Shown in pieces: positions 9,834-19,600 of a stretch of DNA of 64,000 nt; position 1 is the stretch's first letter; every line of letters begins with the position of its first letter. A program made the position numbers and the translations under genes. The DNA is from an uncultured Chiayiivirga sp. (GTDB lineage Bacteria > Pseudomonadota > Gammaproteobacteria > Xanthomonadales > Xanthomonadaceae), in assembly GCA_934525595.1 (NCBI GenBank), contig CAKSZJ010000016.1, forward strand, positions 1-64,000, read 5' to 3'. Under the pieces are notes generated by a model. That model saw only the letters and a program-made list of their open reading frames with translations, had not been told where the DNA came from and made no database searches.

Positions 9834-10463
9834 TCAGCCGAGCGCCGGGTTCAGGCTGTAGCTTCCGAAGATCAGCGCCTCGTCGAGCACATGGCCCTGC
9901 ATGGCGGCCAGCGCCTGCGCAGCGGTGAAGGGCTCGGGCAGGTCGAGCGTCGCCACGTCGAGCGCGAACAGGCGGAAGAAGTAGCGGTGCGCAATGGTGT
10001 CGTTGAAGGGCGGGCAGGGGCCGTCGTAGCCGTGGTATCGGCCGGCCATGTCGGCGTCGCCGGCGAACCAGCCGGTGTAATCGTTGAGTCCCTGACGCGC
10101 GCCGCCCGGGCCGGGCTGCGCCGGCTTGCCGCGCGCGACGACGCCGCGCCCGAGCGAGCCCGCCGCGATTTCCCGAATGCTGGCGGGAATGTCCACCATG
10201 ATCCAGTGGGTGAATTCCACGCGCGGCAGATCCGCGGGAACGCTGCGGCCGGCCTGGTTCACGTCGTCGCCGCGCGAGGGTACGTCCGGATCGACGCACC
10301 ACAGTGCGAACGAGGCGGTGCGGGCGGGCGCATCGTCCCAGGCCAGGTGCGGATTGTGGTTGTCCGACAGCGCGATCGGGCTGGCCGCGTCGCCGCGCCG
10401 TCCGAAGGCGAACTGCGCGGGAATCGCACCGCGGTGGGAAAAGCTCTGGCTGGAAATCTTCAT
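9834..10463 (-). CDS. YbhB/YbcL-like (PEBP) family protein
   Basis: A 209-aa phosphatidylethanolamine-binding-like protein, as in E. coli YbhB/YbcL. Family ligand-pocket elements are visible: the DPDVPSRGD-type segment, EFTHWIMVDIP and GPCPPFNDTIAHRYFFRLFALD. The cellular role of bacterial members is not settled, and no signal peptide is seen, so it is probably cytoplasmic. I chose ATG 10463 (MKISSQSF), which matches where the fold begins; an ATG ten codons upstream (10493) is possible. It lies between the hydrolase gene and uppP on the same strand. Confidence 0.85.
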   Translation of the reverse strand: MKISSQSFSHRGAIPAQFAFGRRGDAASPIALSDNHNPHLAWDDAPARTASFALWCVDPDVPSRGDDVNQAGRSVPADLPRVEFTHWIMVDIPASIREIAAGSLGRGVVARGKPAQPGPGGARQGLNDYTGWFAGDADMAGRYHGYDGPCPPFNDTIAHRYFFRLFALDVATLDLPEPFTAAQALAAMQGHVLDEALIFGSYSLNPALG

Positions 10464-10529
10464 CGCAGCGTCTCGGGCAAGGAACTGGCGCATAGGGTAT
10501 CGGAAGCCGCACGCAGCGCGGCACGCGCA

Positions 10530-11531
10530 TCAGTCGGCGGGGCAGGCGTCTTCCAGCCGCGCGGCGATCCATGTCTCGGCCAGGCCGTTGAGGCGCAGGT
10601 CGGCGATGAAGCCGCAGTGCCCGCCCCAGGGCGCGATCTCGAGTCGCGCCTGCGGCGGCAGCGACAGCGTTCGGAAGTCCTCGACCGGGATGATGGGGTC
10701 GTCCTCGGCGGTGAGGATGCTGGCCGGCACCTGCAATCCGGCAAGGCGTTCGCCGGCGATGGAGTATCCGTCGAAGTAGGCATCGAGCGAGTCGAAGTCG
10801 GTGTAGCGCTCGACCAGCGCGCGGGTGAGACCGCGCACCCCGGCGCGCAGCTCGGAGCGGCTGAACTGGAAGGCCTCGGGGAAGGTGGCCTGCTTGCGCC
10901 GCAGCGAACGGCCCCACTTGTGCATGAAGTAGCGCTGGTAGAACCAGGGCGCGGTCTCGATCGCCTCCAGCCCGGCCTTCGGGCTGATCACCGGGCAGAC
11001 CGCTGCAGCGTGCCGCAGGCCGATGCCGGCGCCGGGTGCGCGCAGGGCCACGCGCAGCGCGAAGTTGCCGCCCAGCGAATAGCCGGCAATGCACAGCGCG
11101 CGATGCGGTACGCGACGTGCCAGATCGCCCACGGCGCCGACCACCTCGTCGATCCGGCAGGAGTGGAAGAGGTCGCGGTTGAGCGCGTGGGTGTCGCCAT
11201 GGTCGCGCAGGTGCAGCCGGAACGCGTCGAAGCCGGCGTCCAGCAGGCGCGCCCCGGTGGCGAGGATGTAGTTGGAGTTGGCCGAGCCTTCCCAGCCGTG
11301 CACCAGGACGACCAGCCCGCGCGCCTGCGCACGGCGCGTCTGGCGGGTGAGGAAGCCCTGCAGGCGCACGCCTCCGCCGCTGTCGAGGATCAGCTCCTGC
11401 GCCCTTGCGATCAGATCGGCCGCCACCCGTCGCGTGGATATCCCGCGAAGCCGGCTGCTGGCCAGGATCGACTGCACATGGGCATTGCGCAGCGGTGCAG
11501 GCGGGCGGAATCGGGCGGGATCCGGGCTCAC
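10530..11531 (-). CDS. YheT-like alpha/beta hydrolase
   Basis: A 333-aa alpha/beta hydrolase of the YheT/ABHD1-3 family. The N-terminus has the family's FRPPAPLRNAHVQSILAS segment, followed by VVLVHGWEGSANSNY (oxyanion hole), nucleophile serine in GYSLGGNFALR, and catalytic His in APWGGHCGF near the C-terminus. The substrate is unknown; esterase activity is inferred. The start is a GTG at 11531 that overlaps the upstream acyltransferase stop (GTGA), so translation is probably coupled. Confidence 0.87.
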   Translation of the reverse strand: MSPDPARFRPPAPLRNAHVQSILASSRLRGISTRRVAADLIARAQELILDSGGGVRLQGFLTRQTRRAQARGLVVLVHGWEGSANSNYILATGARLLDAGFDAFRLHLRDHGDTHALNRDLFHSCRIDEVVGAVGDLARRVPHRALCIAGYSLGGNFALRVALRAPGAGIGLRHAAAVCPVISPKAGLEAIETAPWFYQRYFMHKWGRSLRRKQATFPEAFQFSRSELRAGVRGLTRALVERYTDFDSLDAYFDGYSIAGERLAGLQVPASILTAEDDPIIPVEDFRTLSLPPQARLEIAPWGGHCGFIADLRLNGLAETWIAARLEDACPAD

Positions 11532-12331
11532 GACGCCAGTGCCGCGACGATGGATTCGCGCGCGCGCTCGGCCACCTGGCGGCGGCCTTCATTGCCCGGA
11601 AGAATCGCCGGCAGGAAGTGCGCTTCGGCCACCCGCGACGGCTCGCCCAGCAGGCGCAGGAAGTTCTGCAGGAAGTTCTCGCCCGGCGCGAAGGCCACCA
11701 CGGTCTGGGCGCTGCCGCCGCTGCCGTAGCGCAGCGCCACCGGCTGCACGGGAACCTGCGCCTGGAAGGCGGCCTGGAAGATGCGCGCGTGGAAGGTTCG
11801 CACTGCGTCGCCGCCGCTGGTGCCGCCTTCGGGAAAGGCGCCCACCGCCTGACCCGAACCGAGCCGGCTTGCCATCAGATCGAGCACGCTCGACAGCGAG
11901 GCGTTGCTGCCGCGCTCGTGGTAGATCGTGCCGGCGCGCCTTGCCAGCCAGCCGACCAGCGGCCAGCGGCTTATCTCGGATTTGGCCACGAATCCGACCA
12001 CGCGCTGGCTGTGCACCAGCTCGATGTCGATCCAGGAAACGTGGTTGGCCACCAGCAGGTGCGCTTCGCGCAGCGGCTGGCCCACGCGCCGGACGCGCAT
12101 GCCGAAGATGCGCATCAGCGTGCCCGACCACCAGCGGATGGCGTGGTGGTCCACGCGTTCGCCGTTCCACGTCCAGCGTGCGGTGAACCGATTGATGGCA
12201 AGCAGGGTCAGCGGCAGCCCCAGCGCCAGGTGCAGGACGAAAAGCGGAATCCGGACGGCGTAGCGCAGCGGGCGCAGCAGAGGCTCACCCGGCGCGGCAG
12301 GGATGCGTGATGGTGGTGGAGAGGGGGACAT
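11528..12331 (-). CDS. PlsC-like 1-acylglycerol-3-phosphate / lysophospholipid acyltransferase
   Basis: A 267-aa membrane acyltransferase. It has the HX4D catalytic motif in VANHVSWIDIEL and the glycerophosphate-binding motif FPEGGTSGG. An N-terminal hydrophobic helix (FVLHLALGLPLTLLA) anchors it to the inner membrane. The expected role is acylation of lysophosphatidate or a related lysolipid. The stop overlaps the start of the downstream YheT-like hydrolase by 4 bp, suggesting a shared lipid-related unit. Whether it is the main cell PlsC or an accessory paralogue cannot be told here. Confidence 0.85.
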   Translation of the reverse strand: MSPSPPPSRIPAAPGEPLLRPLRYAVRIPLFVLHLALGLPLTLLAINRFTARWTWNGERVDHHAIRWWSGTLMRIFGMRVRRVGQPLREAHLLVANHVSWIDIELVHSQRVVGFVAKSEISRWPLVGWLARRAGTIYHERGSNASLSSVLDLMASRLGSGQAVGAFPEGGTSGGDAVRTFHARIFQAAFQAQVPVQPVALRYGSGGSAQTVVAFAPGENFLQNFLRLLGEPSRVAEAHFLPAILPGNEGRRQVAERARESIVAALAS

Positions 12332-12427
12332 CGGGTGACAGGCCGGTTCGGTGCGTGGAGTCTATCCAAAGGCCGGCGGCGAGTTCGCCCGGAGCGCGCT
12401 TCGGATCCGCGCCGGGTTGGCCTGCGT

Positions 12428-12862
12428 TCAAGCAGCGCGGCGTGGCACTACCGCCAGGGTCAGGCGCGATACGCAGACCAGCCGGCCCGCTTCGTCTTCG
12501 ATGCGGATATCCCATACTTGCGTATTGCGGCCCAGGTGCAGCGGACGCGCCGTGCCGGTCACCGTGCCCGTAGTGACCGATCGGATGTGGTTGGCCGAGA
12601 TCTCCAGACCCACGGCCATCGACACGTCGTTGTCCAGGCAGAGGTTGCCGGCGAGGCTGCCGAGCGTCTCGGCCAGCGCCACCGATGCGCCACCGTGCAG
12701 CAGGCCGAAGGGCTGGTGGGTACGGCGATCGACCGGCATCGTGCCGCGCAGGAAATCCTCGCCCTGTTCGGTGATCGTGATGCCAAGGTGCTCCACCAGC
12801 GAATCGGCACCGCTGGCGTTGATTCCCGCCAGCGGCGGATGTCGCGTGAAGATGCCGGCCAT
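12428..12862 (-). CDS. PaaI/YdiI-like hotdog-fold thioesterase
   Basis: A 144-aa single-hotdog acyl-CoA thioesterase. The motif QPFGLLHGGASVALAETLGS carries the family's HGG and the catalytic glutamate of the MenI/YdiI-EntH branch. Hydrolysis of an aromatic or acyl CoA thioester is expected; the exact substrate is open. ATG 12862 was chosen because it gives the normal family length and overlaps the stop of the DUF1232 gene by one base (TGATG). A longer upstream frame lacks similarity. Confidence 0.85.
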   Translation of the reverse strand: MAGIFTRHPPLAGINASGADSLVEHLGITITEQGEDFLRGTMPVDRRTHQPFGLLHGGASVALAETLGSLAGNLCLDNDVSMAVGLEISANHIRSVTTGTVTGTARPLHLGRNTQVWDIRIEDEAGRLVCVSRLTLAVVPRRAA

Positions 12863-13476
12863 CAGCGCATCCTGAAGATGCTGGGGCGCCAGCTGCGGCT
12901 CAGGTAGGTCTTGCCGCTGGAGTAGCCGCTGGAGCTGCCGTAGCCCACGCCGAAGTCGCGCTCGCGGCGCATGTGCATGCGGTTCTGCAGCTCTTCGCGG
13001 CGTGCGTCCAGCCAGTCGCAGCGCCCGACCTTGGCAGGGTCCAGCCCGAGGCGGACGGCCTCGCTTTCGCGGAAATCGCAGAAATCGTCGTAGGCATCCA
13101 GCTCGTGCTTGAGGTCGCGCACGCACAGCTCGATCATGATCGCGTCGTCAAGGTAGCCCAGCACGGGTGCCGAGTCGGGGATCACGTCGGCGGGGTCGAC
13201 GAAATAGACCAGCGCCGCGAGCACGCGCTTGCGGTCTTCCTCGTCGAGCGCCCAGCCCTCGTCGCGCAGCATGGCGATCATGTTGTCGAGCCTGGCCAGG
13301 CGCTGCTGGACGAAGTCCGGCACCCTGGCCTTGAGCGCACCCTCCAGCATCTGCGTGGATGCGGCGATGATCTCGTCGGCGCTCTTGCTTTCGGCCGCGG
13401 CCGTGGCGCTGCGCTGGGCGGAAACGAAGTGCTCGAGATCCTGATCGCTCAGTTCGAACGAAATGCTCAGAGGCAT
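12862..13476 (-). CDS. DUF1232 (YkvA-like) domain protein
   Basis: A 204-aa protein of unknown function. The centre carries the DUF1232 signature (LAALVYFVDPADVIPDSAPVLG followed by YLDDAIMIELCV). The N-terminal half is a charged helix-rich segment, and the C-terminus is Ser/Tyr/Gly-rich and basic. ATG 13476 is preceded by a GAAGGTCAG Shine-Dalgarno-like stretch. It is translationally coupled to the thioesterase gene (TGATG). No enzymatic motif is apparent. Confidence 0.8.
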   Translation of the reverse strand: MPLSISFELSDQDLEHFVSAQRSATAAAESKSADEIIAASTQMLEGALKARVPDFVQQRLARLDNMIAMLRDEGWALDEEDRKRVLAALVYFVDPADVIPDSAPVLGYLDDAIMIELCVRDLKHELDAYDDFCDFRESEAVRLGLDPAKVGRCDWLDARREELQNRMHMRRERDFGVGYGSSSGYSSGKTYLSRSWRPSIFRMR

Positions 13477-13669
13477 GGCCTGACCTTCAAGATGACCGGG
13501 AAGGCGGCAGCCTAGCGAAGCGCCGGCGGAGGCGTCAATCGGAAGCCGTGCGGGGGGAATGACCGGGACGGAACAGGGGCATGCGGTCGGCCGTCGGCCC
13601 CTGCGGCTGTTTCCGGAGCAGATGGATGGTGCCGCTGCGCGGACTTTGGCGCTGCCGATGCACGATCCA

Positions 13670-15571
13670 TCAGAGGATCGGGGCCAGACCGGCGCCGAAG
13701 GCGGTGAGGATGCGCGTGTAGATAGATTTGAGCGGCACCTGCACCTGGGGGAAGTCGCCGACGGGTTCGTAGCAGTCGATGAATCCCGGATCGTCGCGCG
13801 CAACGGGGGCGCAGCCGGGTTTCATCTCCCAGCTGGTGGCGTAGCGGAACGGCCAGATGTCGAACAGGGGCAGCGCCTCGAAGACCTTTCCCAGGCTGTA
13901 ATTGAGCCCGGACAGCACCACCGGCCGGGGGCGCGGCGCGATCACCCAGGCGTTCTCCGGCGCGGTGTCGGCGAGGATTTCCGCCGCCAGCTCCCCGGCG
14001 AATCCGGAGTCGTGCACGATCACCACGCTTTCGGTGTTGAGCCGGTCCGAGCGCGGATCGAAGTTGTGCGTGCCGACGAGCCCGATGCGATCGTCGATCA
14101 CGATCGACTTGGCGTGGATGCCCATGCGCATGCCCTCGCGCGCCAGCGGCACACGGCCGCTTAGCGCGCTGCCGCGCGAGCCGCCGGCGGCCGAGCCCTG
14201 GGCGCTGGAGCCGAAGGCGCGACGCGACTCGGTGGCGCGCTCGCCGAGCGCGGGACGCGAGGGTTCCCGTGCGTCCGGCGACGCGGCCAGCGCATCCAGC
14301 GGCGCGCTGCCGGGGAATGGCTTGTACTCGTGGATGTGCAACCCGAACTCCCGCAAATAGCGGCGCTTGTACTTGTGCGAGAGCGCGTAGACCGGGAAGG
14401 CATCGGTCGAGGCGAGGCTGTTGGTGGAGACGATGAGGCGCGGCGGATGCTCGCGCGCGTGCAGCGCGCGCAGGCTGCGCTGCGCGGTGCGCGAGAACAC
14501 CAGATACGGCGTCTGCAGTACGAGACGCTCCTGCGCGCCGTCGAACAGTGCCAGCAGCTCGCCCGACAGGTCGCGCTCGCTCGGATCGTTGCGCTCCAGG
14601 GTCTTGTTGGGCAGGTCCGAGACGAACTCGACCTCGCCCACCGTGCGGGTGCGGGCGAGCAGGCGCTCGGCGATCACGTCCGGGTTGCCGGCCGCGCGCG
14701 ACATGGCTGCGACCCGCTCGGGCGCATGCGCCGGAGGAATCAACGTGTCCGGGTCCAGCGGGCGGCCGCGCTCCAGGCCCCGCAGACGGCGGCGCACGTC
14801 GTGCAGCGCGGCGGCCGGTACGGCGCGCGGATGACGCCAGAAACGGCTGAAGGATTCCTGCATCTGTGCCGCGGCGGGACCGGCGACGAGGATGTCGCGG
14901 TCGCGGTAGTTGAATGCCGGATCCCAGTCGAAATAGCGGTCCTGGTAGTTGCGCCCGCCGGTGATGCCGATGATGCCGTCGGCCAGCAGCAGCTTGTTGT
15001 GCATCCGCTGGTTGAAGCGGGTGAAGCAGCACAGGATGCCGGCGGCGAATTCGAGCGGTCCGGTACGGGCCTTGCCGAAGGTGGGGTTGTAGAGGCGCAG
15101 CTCGAAATTGACGTGCGCGCTGGCCAGCGCGGCAACCAGCTCCACATCGTCGACGCTGTAGAGCTGGTCGAGCAGAATCCTCACCCGGACGCCGCGTCGC
15201 GCCGCGGCCAGCAATTCGTTGAGGATGAGGAATCCGGAGTCGTCCTGGGCGTAGATGAAGCTCTGCACGTCGAGCCGGACGCGCGCGGCCCGGATCAGGT
15301 TGAGGCGCGCCAGAAGCGCATCCTCGCCGCTTTCCAGCAAGGTGACCCGGTGGGTCGGCGCCTCGGGCCGGCTGTGCGCCATCGCCGTTTCGGCCATGGA
15401 ATACAGCGCCGATGCCTGCGCACAGCGGTCCGGCAGGCCGCAGGTGGTGGAGGTGTCCTGCAGCGCACGCGCATCCGCGCGCGCCGCGCGGATGTCCTTG
15501 CGGCTGGGCATGCAGGCGGTGAGCATCAGCGCCAGCAGGGCCAGCGCGATCAGGTGCGGTGCGCGGCTCAT
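13670..15571 (-). CDS. Phospholipase D-family lipoprotein
   Basis: A 633-aa PLD-superfamily protein, cardiolipin-synthase-like. The N-terminus is a lipoprotein signal with lipobox LTAC, so the protein is envelope-anchored. Two HKD motifs are intact: HNKLLLADGIIGITGGRNY in the first half and HAKSIVIDDRIGLVGTHNF in the second, each with the expected trailing N. Expected activity is phosphodiester transfer or hydrolysis on phospholipids. The start at 15571 overlaps the YceI gene stop (ATGA). The sequence upstream of this start belongs to the YceI gene read in another frame. Confidence 0.88.
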   Translation of the reverse strand: MSRAPHLIALALLALMLTACMPSRKDIRAARADARALQDTSTTCGLPDRCAQASALYSMAETAMAHSRPEAPTHRVTLLESGEDALLARLNLIRAARVRLDVQSFIYAQDDSGFLILNELLAAARRGVRVRILLDQLYSVDDVELVAALASAHVNFELRLYNPTFGKARTGPLEFAAGILCCFTRFNQRMHNKLLLADGIIGITGGRNYQDRYFDWDPAFNYRDRDILVAGPAAAQMQESFSRFWRHPRAVPAAALHDVRRRLRGLERGRPLDPDTLIPPAHAPERVAAMSRAAGNPDVIAERLLARTRTVGEVEFVSDLPNKTLERNDPSERDLSGELLALFDGAQERLVLQTPYLVFSRTAQRSLRALHAREHPPRLIVSTNSLASTDAFPVYALSHKYKRRYLREFGLHIHEYKPFPGSAPLDALAASPDAREPSRPALGERATESRRAFGSSAQGSAAGGSRGSALSGRVPLAREGMRMGIHAKSIVIDDRIGLVGTHNFDPRSDRLNTESVVIVHDSGFAGELAAEILADTAPENAWVIAPRPRPVVLSGLNYSLGKVFEALPLFDIWPFRYATSWEMKPGCAPVARDDPGFIDCYEPVGDFPQVQVPLKSIYTRILTAFGAGLAPIL

Positions 15572-16137
15572 CGTCCCGCGTCCGGCGGCAGCGCCTGGTC
15601 CAGCATCACCTCGAAGCTCAGCGTCACGCTGTCGCCCAGCGAGAGGCGCCGTGCGTCCATGGCAAAGGCGCTGCGGCTGACCGCGCCCTCCGCCCGGATC
15701 GGACACTCCGTTCCGAAGGCGACGCACTGGGCGGGCTCCAGGGTGAAGCCGATCTGGCGGGTGACGCCGCGCAGCGTGGCGAGCCCTTCGATCGTCCCGC
15801 CCTGGCGCAGCTGGCTGATGGGGAAAGGATCGGAGCGGAAGCGGATCCACGGATGGCGTTCGACGTCGAAGAACTCGGGCGACTGTGCCCAGGCCACCCA
15901 CGCGGCGCGTCCCATCTGCAGGGCGCGCACGTCGATGCGTACATCGACCGCGATCGTGTCCTGGTCGCGCACCATCACGCCCTCCAGGATCGGAAAGTGT
16001 CCCTGGATGCGCTTGAGCCAGACCGGACGCAGGCTGAAGCTCGCGCTGGCGCGTTCCGTATCGATGGACCAGGTCTGCGCGGACACGTCGGGCCAGGGCA
16101 GTGAGAGGAGCAGTGCGGGAAACCAGGACCAGCGCAT
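15568..16137 (-). CDS. YceI-family periplasmic protein
   Basis: A 189-aa protein with a cleavable signal peptide (MRWSWFPALLLSLPWPDVSA) and the lipocalin-like YceI fold: the WSIDTERASASFSL start, a PFPISQLRQGG segment and a FEVMLDQA end. Family members bind isoprenoid-type lipids such as polyprenyls in the periplasm. It is coupled by ATGA overlap to the phospholipase D-like gene. Confidence 0.85.
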   Translation of the reverse strand: MRWSWFPALLLSLPWPDVSAQTWSIDTERASASFSLRPVWLKRIQGHFPILEGVMVRDQDTIAVDVRIDVRALQMGRAAWVAWAQSPEFFDVERHPWIRFRSDPFPISQLRQGGTIEGLATLRGVTRQIGFTLEPAQCVAFGTECPIRAEGAVSRSAFAMDARRLSLGDSVTLSFEVMLDQALPPDAGR

Positions 16138-16144
16138 CGCGTGG

Positions 16145-16624
16145 TCAGGGAGACCAGAACGCGTCCAGTCGCGCGGTGCCGGGTTCGAGCGCCGCCTCCG
16201 CTGGCAGGTCCAGCACGGCGATGCCTGCGGGCGGCATGCCCCGGTATTCGCCGGAACGCCCGGTGCACAGCAGGGCGACGAGCTGCTCCAGCCCCGGGTT
16301 GTGTCCCACCAGCAGGACGGGCGCGGCGTCGTGTTCGTCCAGGATTTCGATCAGCTCGCCGGCGCTGGCCTCGTAGATGCGCGGGTCGTGGCGGGTGTCG
16401 GCGTAGCCGATCTGTGCCATCACGCGCTCGGCGGTCTGGCGGGCGCGCAGCGCGGGCGAGCACAGCACGCGTGCAAACGGCGCGTGGGTGGCGAGGAACG
16501 CCGCGGCCGCGTCGGCTTCCGCCTCGCCGGTGCCCGACAGCGGACGGTCCCTGTCGGCCTGCACGGGACCGGCCGGCAGCGCGTGTGCGTGACGCAGGAG
16601 GATCAGTCGGCGTTCCAGTTTCAT
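16145..16624 (-). CDS. SixA-like histidine phosphatase
   Basis: A 159-aa histidine-phosphatase-superfamily protein. It has the RHG-like N-terminal motif LILLRHAHA (RHA, as in SixA) and a second catalytic histidine in LLVGHNPGLEQL. Likely role: phosphohistidine phosphatase acting on phosphorelay proteins, by similarity to SixA. ATG 16624 places the motif at the usual distance from the N-terminus. ATG 16636, which overlaps the upstream protease stop (ATGA), is an equally plausible start and adds four residues. Confidence 0.82.
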   Translation of the reverse strand: MKLERRLILLRHAHALPAGPVQADRDRPLSGTGEAEADAAAAFLATHAPFARVLCSPALRARQTAERVMAQIGYADTRHDPRIYEASAGELIEILDEHDAAPVLLVGHNPGLEQLVALLCTGRSGEYRGMPPAGIAVLDLPAEAALEPGTARLDAFWSP

Positions 16625-16632
16625 GGCGGGTC

Positions 16633-19600
16633 TCATCGGATCGGAACGAGGGGGATGCTGGTGCGCTGCCACTCGCCCTGCAGCGGCGCCGGCAGGGTGA
16701 TGCTGGTGCTGATGGTCGCACGGCCGGACTCCGGCCAGAGCAGGCGCAGGCTGCCGGCCGGCTGACGCTGGCTGGCCCAGTCCTCGTAGTGGGCGCAGCC
16801 CGGGCAGTGCGGACGATGGCTGCGCAGCAGGAGCTGGCCGCCCGGCGTCACCGCGCCTTCGCTGATGGTCCAGCGCGGCGTGCCGTGGTGGTCGTAGAGA
16901 TAGGTGGCCGCCACGTCCAGGGGGGTATCGCCAAGCTGCACGCTTTCCACGTTCACCCCCCAGCCCGACTGGCTGGGCGGATACCAGTGCGCGGTGTGGT
17001 CGGCGCCGGGCCGCGCCAGCAGCGCGGTGGTCGACTCCATGTACTCCATGCCGGCGCGACCATCTTCGAAGCGCCAGGCAAAAAGCGCGCGGGTGGGTGT
17101 CAATGGCGCGATCCAGGCGCGCCCGACCTGGGTGACCCGAGGCTGCAGGCCCGCCGGCGCCGCGAGGTTGCGCGCGGCCAGCAGCGGGGTGTCCATGAGG
17201 TTGTCGCGGTAGGTGCCGACGATGTTGTACCAGGTGGGCAGGTGCGAGGCGTCGGCGGTGTACCAGGTTGCACCCAGGTCGCTCAGGTGGGCCAGGCCGT
17301 TGCCGGACCTTTGCGGGTTGCTGATGTCGCCGCTGCGCAGGCGCACGGTGGTGATCGGTGCGGCGCAGTGGTTCACCGCCTGGCAGCTGGATGCCACGGT
17401 TCCCACCGTGTGGCGGCTGCCGCGCGCGCTGTGCGTGTTGACCGTCGCGGTGGCCAGGTAGTCCAGCCGCAGCGGCGTGCCGCAGGCGGCGGCGTCACTG
17501 ACCTTGACCGGCAGGTTCACCGTAGCGCTCTGGCCGGCGGCGATCTGCGGCAGGACGATCGCCGCAGACTCCAGCCGCAGCGGCGCGTCCGCGTCGGGCT
17601 GCGCGCCCGGCGCGAAGGCGCACATCGCGCTGCCTGCGGCGGGCACGGTGCGGGTCGCCTGCGGGCAGGCCAGGGCCAGCGCATCGCCACCGTCGGCGTC
17701 GATCAGGCCGATGGCGCCGGAATAAAGATCGATGGGTGCGGCGCGGCGGTACTGGTAGGCGACTTCCCCGGTGCCCTCGTAGGCGATGGCCTGGAACTCG
17801 GTGTCGCCATTGAAGTACCAGTCGGCATCGAGCACCTCCATGCCGCTCCACTGGAAGACGTGGCAGGCCTGTGAACCGCCCGTCTGCGAGGGGCGCGGGC
17901 ACTGGGCGAACCAACGGTAGCGCAGGCCGGCGCCGGCTTTCTCCAGCACGCGCAGGTCGGCGTGGAAGGGGCGCAGCTGCGGGCCTCCGGATCCTGCCGG
18001 AAATGCACCTCCGGCGCAGTCGGGGGCGCCATCCGACCCGGTATCGCCGGTGTCGAAGGACACGTAGCCGTTGGTCGACATCACCGCCTTCGAGTACGTC
18101 ACTCCGTACAGGGTGATGCCGCTGCCGCCCAGGGAAATATCGGGAGTGCGCGCGTCGTCCAGCGCACCATAGGGATTGCCATCGGCAGCGGCCGTGGTCA
18201 GCGGCGCGGTTGCATTGCTTCCCGTGGCCAGGTCGATGAAGTCGTAGCCGCAGTCGCGGGTGCCGACGTAGCCGAAGCTGTTCGGGCCGGCGTCCATGCT
18301 CATCAGGCCCACCGGTGCGAACAGTGCGCGCGCGCCGGCCGCAAGGGAGACGCTGCCGACGTTGCGCAGCGTGACCGGCACGGTGTAGCGCTCGCCCGGG
18401 TCGATGCCGGCGAGGTCGTTGCCGCAGACCGGTGCCGGCGTTCCGATCGAGACGGCTTCGATCACGGGCGCCACCACGTCGAGCGCGCGCGAGGCCACGC
18501 CGATGCAGCCCTGCGCATCGCGCACCTGAACCTGGATGTTGAGCTGGCGCTGGGCAGGGAAGGAGACGCGGATGCGGCTGCTTTTGCCGCTGCGCTCGTA
18601 GATCCCGTCGCCGTCGGCGTCCCACAGATAGGTGTAGCCGCCGGCGCCGCCCTGGGCGCTGGCGCGCAGTTCGAAGCGCTCGCCTGCGGCGGGCGCGGTG
18701 CTGAAGGCGGGGGATGTCAGGGTCACCTGCGGTGCGTTGCAGCTGGACGCGCCCGGCATGCTTTCCGGATTGTCGCCGCTGCGGTCGAGTGCCGCGCGGA
18801 TCGTGGTGCCGGTGTCGCCGGGGATCTCCCAGGCCGTGCCGAGGCGGCCGTAGCAGTCGTAGCCGGACCGGTTGGAGCAGTCCGAGGTGCCGCCCGTCAG
18901 CACCCCGATCAGCAGGCCGCTGGAAGGATTCCAGAGGCCCGAGCCCGAGGAACCGATTTCGGTGGTGCCCAGTTCCCATTGATCCACCCGCCAGTGCGTG
19001 TCCGGATCGGCGTCGCTGATGATGCAGTTGCGCATCGTGGTGAGCGGATCGTCGTTGAAGGAGATGCGCTTCTCGTTGCCGTTGGCGTGGTGGATGCCGA
19101 CCGCGCCGTTCGGCGCGATGTTGCTGCGGTCCCAGCCGCTGTAATAGGCCATGGCCTCGGCGGGCACCGCCGTATTGAGCTCCAGCACGGTGAAGTCGGT
19201 GGACTCGTTGGTGGACACGAGCTGCGCGCCGCCGGTCTGTATCGCGCGCGCGCCGCTGGTGGCCGGAAGGGGTGTGGCGTTCTGCGCGCTGCCGAGGGCG
19301 CGGCAGGTGGGGCTCTCGAAGCCCCAGTAGAACACTGCGCTGGACGCTTCCTGCGCGGTGGAGATGCAGTGATAGGCGGTGGAAAGGCGCGGCTTGACTT
19401 TGTCTTGCCCGGCATCTCCCGTGGCCATCAGATTGCCGGTGCAGTAGAGGCTGCTGCTGTTGGAGCTGAAGGAATAGCCGGCCACCGAGGCGATCTGGTT
19501 GCGCCAGGCGTCGCCTTCCGGACAGGCCGTGTCCACGTTGCAGCTGCCCGACTTGGCGCGCGCCGCGGCGAACGGATCGCGGTAGCCCCAGGAGACGCTC